A stretch of DNA of 64,000 bases from JAGZHZ01 sp963929865 (GTDB lineage: Bacteria > Bacillota > Clostridia > Lachnospirales > Lachnospiraceae): contig CAWVKK010000059.1 of assembly GCA_963929865.1 (NCBI GenBank), positions 50,383 to 114,382 on the forward strand. The letters run 5' to 3'. Every line of letters starts with the position of its first letter. Within the stretch, counting starts at the first letter, position 1. Under the pieces are notes generated by a model. The model worked only from the letters and a program-made list of their open reading frames with translations, did no database searches and had not been told where the DNA came from. Shown here piece after piece: positions 61,670 through 64,000 of the stretch. A program made the translations under genes and the position numbers.

Positions 61670-62148
61670 TCATGGAATTCCCTGAAACGCGCGCCGGTAT
61701 TCCTGAGGCGTCATGTCGGTCTCCCTCTTAAAAATTTTAGAGAAATATGAGCTGTGGGAAAAACCGCACTGTTCGTGAATTTCACCGATGGATAGCTGTG
61801 TCGTTTCAAGAAGAAACCGAGCCTTCTTGATCCGCTCCCCAAGCAGATAATCCTGGAGAGAAACGCCTGTTTCTTTTTTAAAAAGCCGGGAGAGGTAGTT
61901 GGGATTCAGAAAAAACTGTCCTGCAAGGCTTTCACGGGAGATGTCCTCACCAAGGTGGCGGGAGAGATACGCTTTTACCTGGTCAGTCACGGTCGTATCG
62001 GAAAAGAGTTTTTTCGTCTTCTCAGAAAGGACACAGCATAACGTTACAATCTGCTCCCGGACAGTTTCAGCTGTCACCTGTTCCCGGGACAGCTGGAGGC
62101 GTTCGTCTGAAAAGACGGTGTAGGTTTCTCCGGTAGAGACGACGATGG
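61670..62148 (-). pseudogene. Truncated relic of an AraC-type response regulator
   Basis: The open frame from 62077 (135 residues) is an AraC domain with two HTH motifs (RESLAGQFFLNPNYLSRLFKKE, IGEIHEQCGFSHSSYFSKIFKRE). Upstream in the same frame, TYTVFSDERLQLSREQVTAE (about 62070-62130) also matches the middle of the regulator at 38065 (AYTVFSDERLQ). Frame is closed by TAA just beyond and no start codon lies in the matched part. So it is the 3' third of a lost paralogue of that regulator, without its receiver domain. It may still be translated as a small DNA-binding protein from the ATG at 62077. Confidence 0.75.
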
Positions 62149-62267
62149 TTTACACCATTGTCATTGAGTAGAAACGGAAGGCATTTTCAGATATAAAAGT
62201 TGAACGTACTTCAAATGTATGGTATCTGTCTTTGATATCAGACATTAAAAAATAGCGTTAGTTTATA

Positions 62268-62318
62268 AAGAATCAGCAGAACGGATGTATTTTCATGACA
62301 GCGGTTTTGCTGATTCTT
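62268..62318. repeat. Inverted repeat upstream of the FliB-like gene
   Basis: AAGAATCAGCA (62268-62278) and TGCTGATTCTT (62308-62318) pair perfectly over 11 bases. No T-run follows on the plus strand. It may be a terminator-like structure or part of a lost element; the rest of 62149-62431 shows nothing recognisable. Confidence 0.4.
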
Positions 62319-62431
62319 GCATTTAACGGATCAAAGAGAGAACGTGAGAACACTCCTTTTTTGCAGATGAAAGAGAGCCGGGAATATGATATGATTATGA
62401 CAAAATGAAAAAATGACAGGGGGATTTCAAT

Positions 62432-63607
62432 GTGCGAAAAATAAAAAGATGGGAGACGATGGCGGCACCCTCCTACTATAAGAAATTTCGCTGCGCCGCA
62501 TCGGAATGCAGGGATACCTGCTGTCAGGGATGGCAGATTTCGATCGACGCGCAAAGCTGGAAGCGGTATGTTCGCCTGAGTAAGGCGCAGAGGAGACGGG
62601 ACGGACGGGGGACAGACGAGAGAGTGTGCGGACCGTGGATCAAAAAAGGACTCGATTTCAGAAAACATGCTTTTGCGATGGAGGATGGAAAGTGCGCGTT
62701 TTTAGACAAAAATTTGCTGTGCAGGCTGCAAAAGACAGGGGGACAAAAGCTTTTGTGCGACACATGCAGGCGCTATCCAAGACATATGGAAGCTTACGGC
62801 GGATTGAAAGAGTTCAGTCTCTCCCTTTCCTGCCCGGAGGCGGCCAAAATGATTCTGGCGCAGCGTGGAAGGATGCGCTTTGACTGCGTCAAAAGAGAAT
62901 GCCGTACTGTGGACAAAAAGGGCGCAGGAAGGAGAAGAGGAGAGAAAAAAATGCTGAAAATGCTTTTAAAACAGAGAAAACAGCTTTTCTCAATTCTTCA
63001 GAATCCCTCACTGTCTCTAAAAAACAGAATCGCTGAAATCTTAGCGGCCGCGCAGCAGGAGCAGGCGGCTTTAAGAGGGCACAAGGCGTCCGGCAGGAGA
63101 GAGAAAATAGTGTGCCAGGAGGACGAAAAGCGCCAAAAAGAACAGCGGTACGTTTTCATGGCAAGCTGCCTCGAAGCCTTCGGACAGCTGGAACCGATTC
63201 AAAAAGAATGGAAGAGACAGATGCAGGCGGAATGGAACATGCTGTACGCGGACGGGTTCGAGCAATACGAACACAAGACAGAGGATTTTAAGCGGCACGG
63301 TCAGGAGATCGAGACGATCGGTGAAAAGATTTTAGCGTATTTTTTGTATGTCTATTTTCTGGGAGGAATGTATGACGGACAGATTGAGTCGAAAGTAAAG
63401 TTCGCCGTCTTAAGCTGGCTCGTGATACGGGAATGGGCGATGGCGCGAAAGGAAAAAAAGGGAAGCATCTCTTTAGATGACTGGATTGAACTGTCCAGCC
63501 ATTATTCCAGAGAGGTCGAGCATTCCGACGAAAATCTGGAGATGCTTGAGAGAATGGCACAAGAGCATCCCCTGTTTCAGAGCGAAAAAATTGTTTGCGC
63601 ATTGTGA
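62432..63607 (+). CDS. fliB: FliB-family (flagellin lysine-N-methylase-like) Fe-S/zinc-cluster protein
   Basis: 391 residues. N-terminal Cys motifs FRCAASECRDTCCQGWQISID, CAFLDKNLLCRLQ and LCDTCRRYPR are typical of FliB/YkgJ proteins. The first Met-like codon is GTG with GGGGGA seven bases before; the ATG at 62459 (MAAPSYYKKF, where the conserved part starts) is a real alternative. FliB homologues are annotated as flagellin lysine methylases, but many occur in non-motile Clostridia and no flagellar gene is in this window, so the substrate is uncertain. The middle (about 155-245) is Lys/Arg/Gln-rich. Confidence 0.78.
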   Translation: MRKIKRWETMAAPSYYKKFRCAASECRDTCCQGWQISIDAQSWKRYVRLSKAQRRRDGRGTDERVCGPWIKKGLDFRKHAFAMEDGKCAFLDKNLLCRLQKTGGQKLLCDTCRRYPRHMEAYGGLKEFSLSLSCPEAAKMILAQRGRMRFDCVKRECRTVDKKGAGRRRGEKKMLKMLLKQRKQLFSILQNPSLSLKNRIAEILAAAQQEQAALRGHKASGRREKIVCQEDEKRQKEQRYVFMASCLEAFGQLEPIQKEWKRQMQAEWNMLYADGFEQYEHKTEDFKRHGQEIETIGEKILAYFLYVYFLGGMYDGQIESKVKFAVLSWLVIREWAMARKEKKGSISLDDWIELSSHYSREVEHSDENLEMLERMAQEHPLFQSEKIVCAL

Positions 63608-63614
63608 CAAGCGT

Positions 63615-63944
63615 TTACCGGGAAGACTCCAGACTTGCCTTCAAGCGGTAATCCTTCGGGGTGCATCCGTAGTACGAACGGAACATTTCCGAGTAATAGC
63701 TTAAATGGTTAAAGCCGCACGAAAAGGCGATCTCCGTGATCGGAGTGTTGGTCTGCACAAGCAGGTACGGGCTGACTTTGAGGCGGTAAGTGTTGAGAAA
63801 TTCGATCGGAGTGTGATTGAGATATTTCTTGAAAATCTGGCAGCACTTGCTGCGGCACACTCCTCCGGAAGAAGCAATTTCGTCTAAAGTCAGCCGGGAG
63901 GCATAATTTTGATAGCTATAAATGAGCAAATTAAAAAACTGCAC
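63615..63944 (-). CDS. AraC-family regulator, C-terminal part (possibly frameshifted, runs toward window end)
   Basis: 109 residues with the two HTH motifs of AraC proteins (LTLDEIASSGGVCRSKCCQIFKKYL and ITEIAFSCGFNHLSYYSEMFRSYYGCTPKDYR). A usual AraC regulator has about 280 residues with an N-terminal cupin. In this frame a TAG lies at 63957-63959 just before the GTG start. The neighbouring frame is open from base 64000 to 63955 (HILFEEVMTLIA) and then stops, so a one-base frameshift at the window edge may have split a longer gene. Confidence 0.6.
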   Translation of the reverse strand: MQFFNLLIYSYQNYASRLTLDEIASSGGVCRSKCCQIFKKYLNHTPIEFLNTYRLKVSPYLLVQTNTPITEIAFSCGFNHLSYYSEMFRSYYGCTPKDYRLKASLESSR

Positions 63945-64000
63945 AATGCCCCTATGCTATTAAAGTCATGACTTCCTCAAAAAGGATGTGTCTGGCCCCA

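Noticed and set aside
1..64000. tRNA, rRNA or CRISPR loci
   Set aside because: No cloverleaf-like CCA-ended segment, rRNA signature or regularly spaced repeat-spacer array was noticed on either strand; a covariance-model scan would settle it.

Overview
The window looks like a chromosome segment of a Gram-positive anaerobe in class Clostridia, most likely Lachnospiraceae (gut type). The evidence is strong Shine-Dalgarno sites, SigA-type promoters with U-rich hairpin terminators, permuted GH3 beta-glucosidases, YesM/YesN-type two-component systems, a PurO-type IMP cyclohydrolase under a ZTP riboswitch, a CIRCE element, SigV/RsiV and DUF6472/PF06541 proteins. No rRNA, tRNA or CRISPR array was seen. 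The species cannot be named from sequence alone.

Layout. 1-3.9 kb: the end of ilvBN (branched-chain amino acids), a GNAT acetyltransferase and an ABC exporter. 3.9-23 kb: a glucan-utilisation region with two sensing modules (solute-binding protein + LytS/YesM kinase + AraC-type response regulator, no permeases), two secreted GH13 amylase-family enzymes, two large secreted GH3 enzymes and a PH-like membrane protein. 23-30 kb: a MacB/FtsX-type ABC transporter, a PF06541 membrane protein, DUF6472, the ZTP-riboswitch purO/AICARFT operon and the first of three Hsp20 genes. 30-40 kb: a small membrane protein, a third GH3 enzyme with Ig-like repeats, divergent from a third binding protein-kinase-regulator module, then a tandem Hsp20 pair under CIRCE control. 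41-44.1 kb: an AT-richer acquired island with a small HTH protein, a C5-cytosine methyltransferase and a DUF4928-like protein, followed by decayed vsr and DUF3786 genes. 44-47.5 kb: a MATE exporter and RsiV/SigV. 47.5-53.2 kb: an OmpR-type two-component system followed by a VTC domain-DUF4956-CotH kinase operon. 53.3-57.1 kb: thiSFGH plus a TenI/ThiE-like gene, read leftward from a TPP riboswitch whose leader contains a relic of an IS200/IS605-like element. 57.3-64 kb: a DUF2079 membrane protein, a diguanylate cyclase, a degenerate TnpA-like transposase, a truncated regulator relic, a FliB-like protein and an AraC regulator reaching the window end.

How it works together. The secreted GH13 and GH3 enzymes would break alpha- and beta-glucans outside the cell. 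The orphan binding proteins probably act as ligand-sensing partners of the adjacent kinases, and the AraC-type regulators would bind direct repeats spaced about two helical turns near the enzyme promoters; candidate repeats are visible at three GH3 promoters. The most unusual candidate system is the OmpR TCS-VTC-DUF4956-CotH locus, which joins a polyphosphate-polymerase-type fold with a secreted Fam20-like kinase that carries its own low-complexity repeats.
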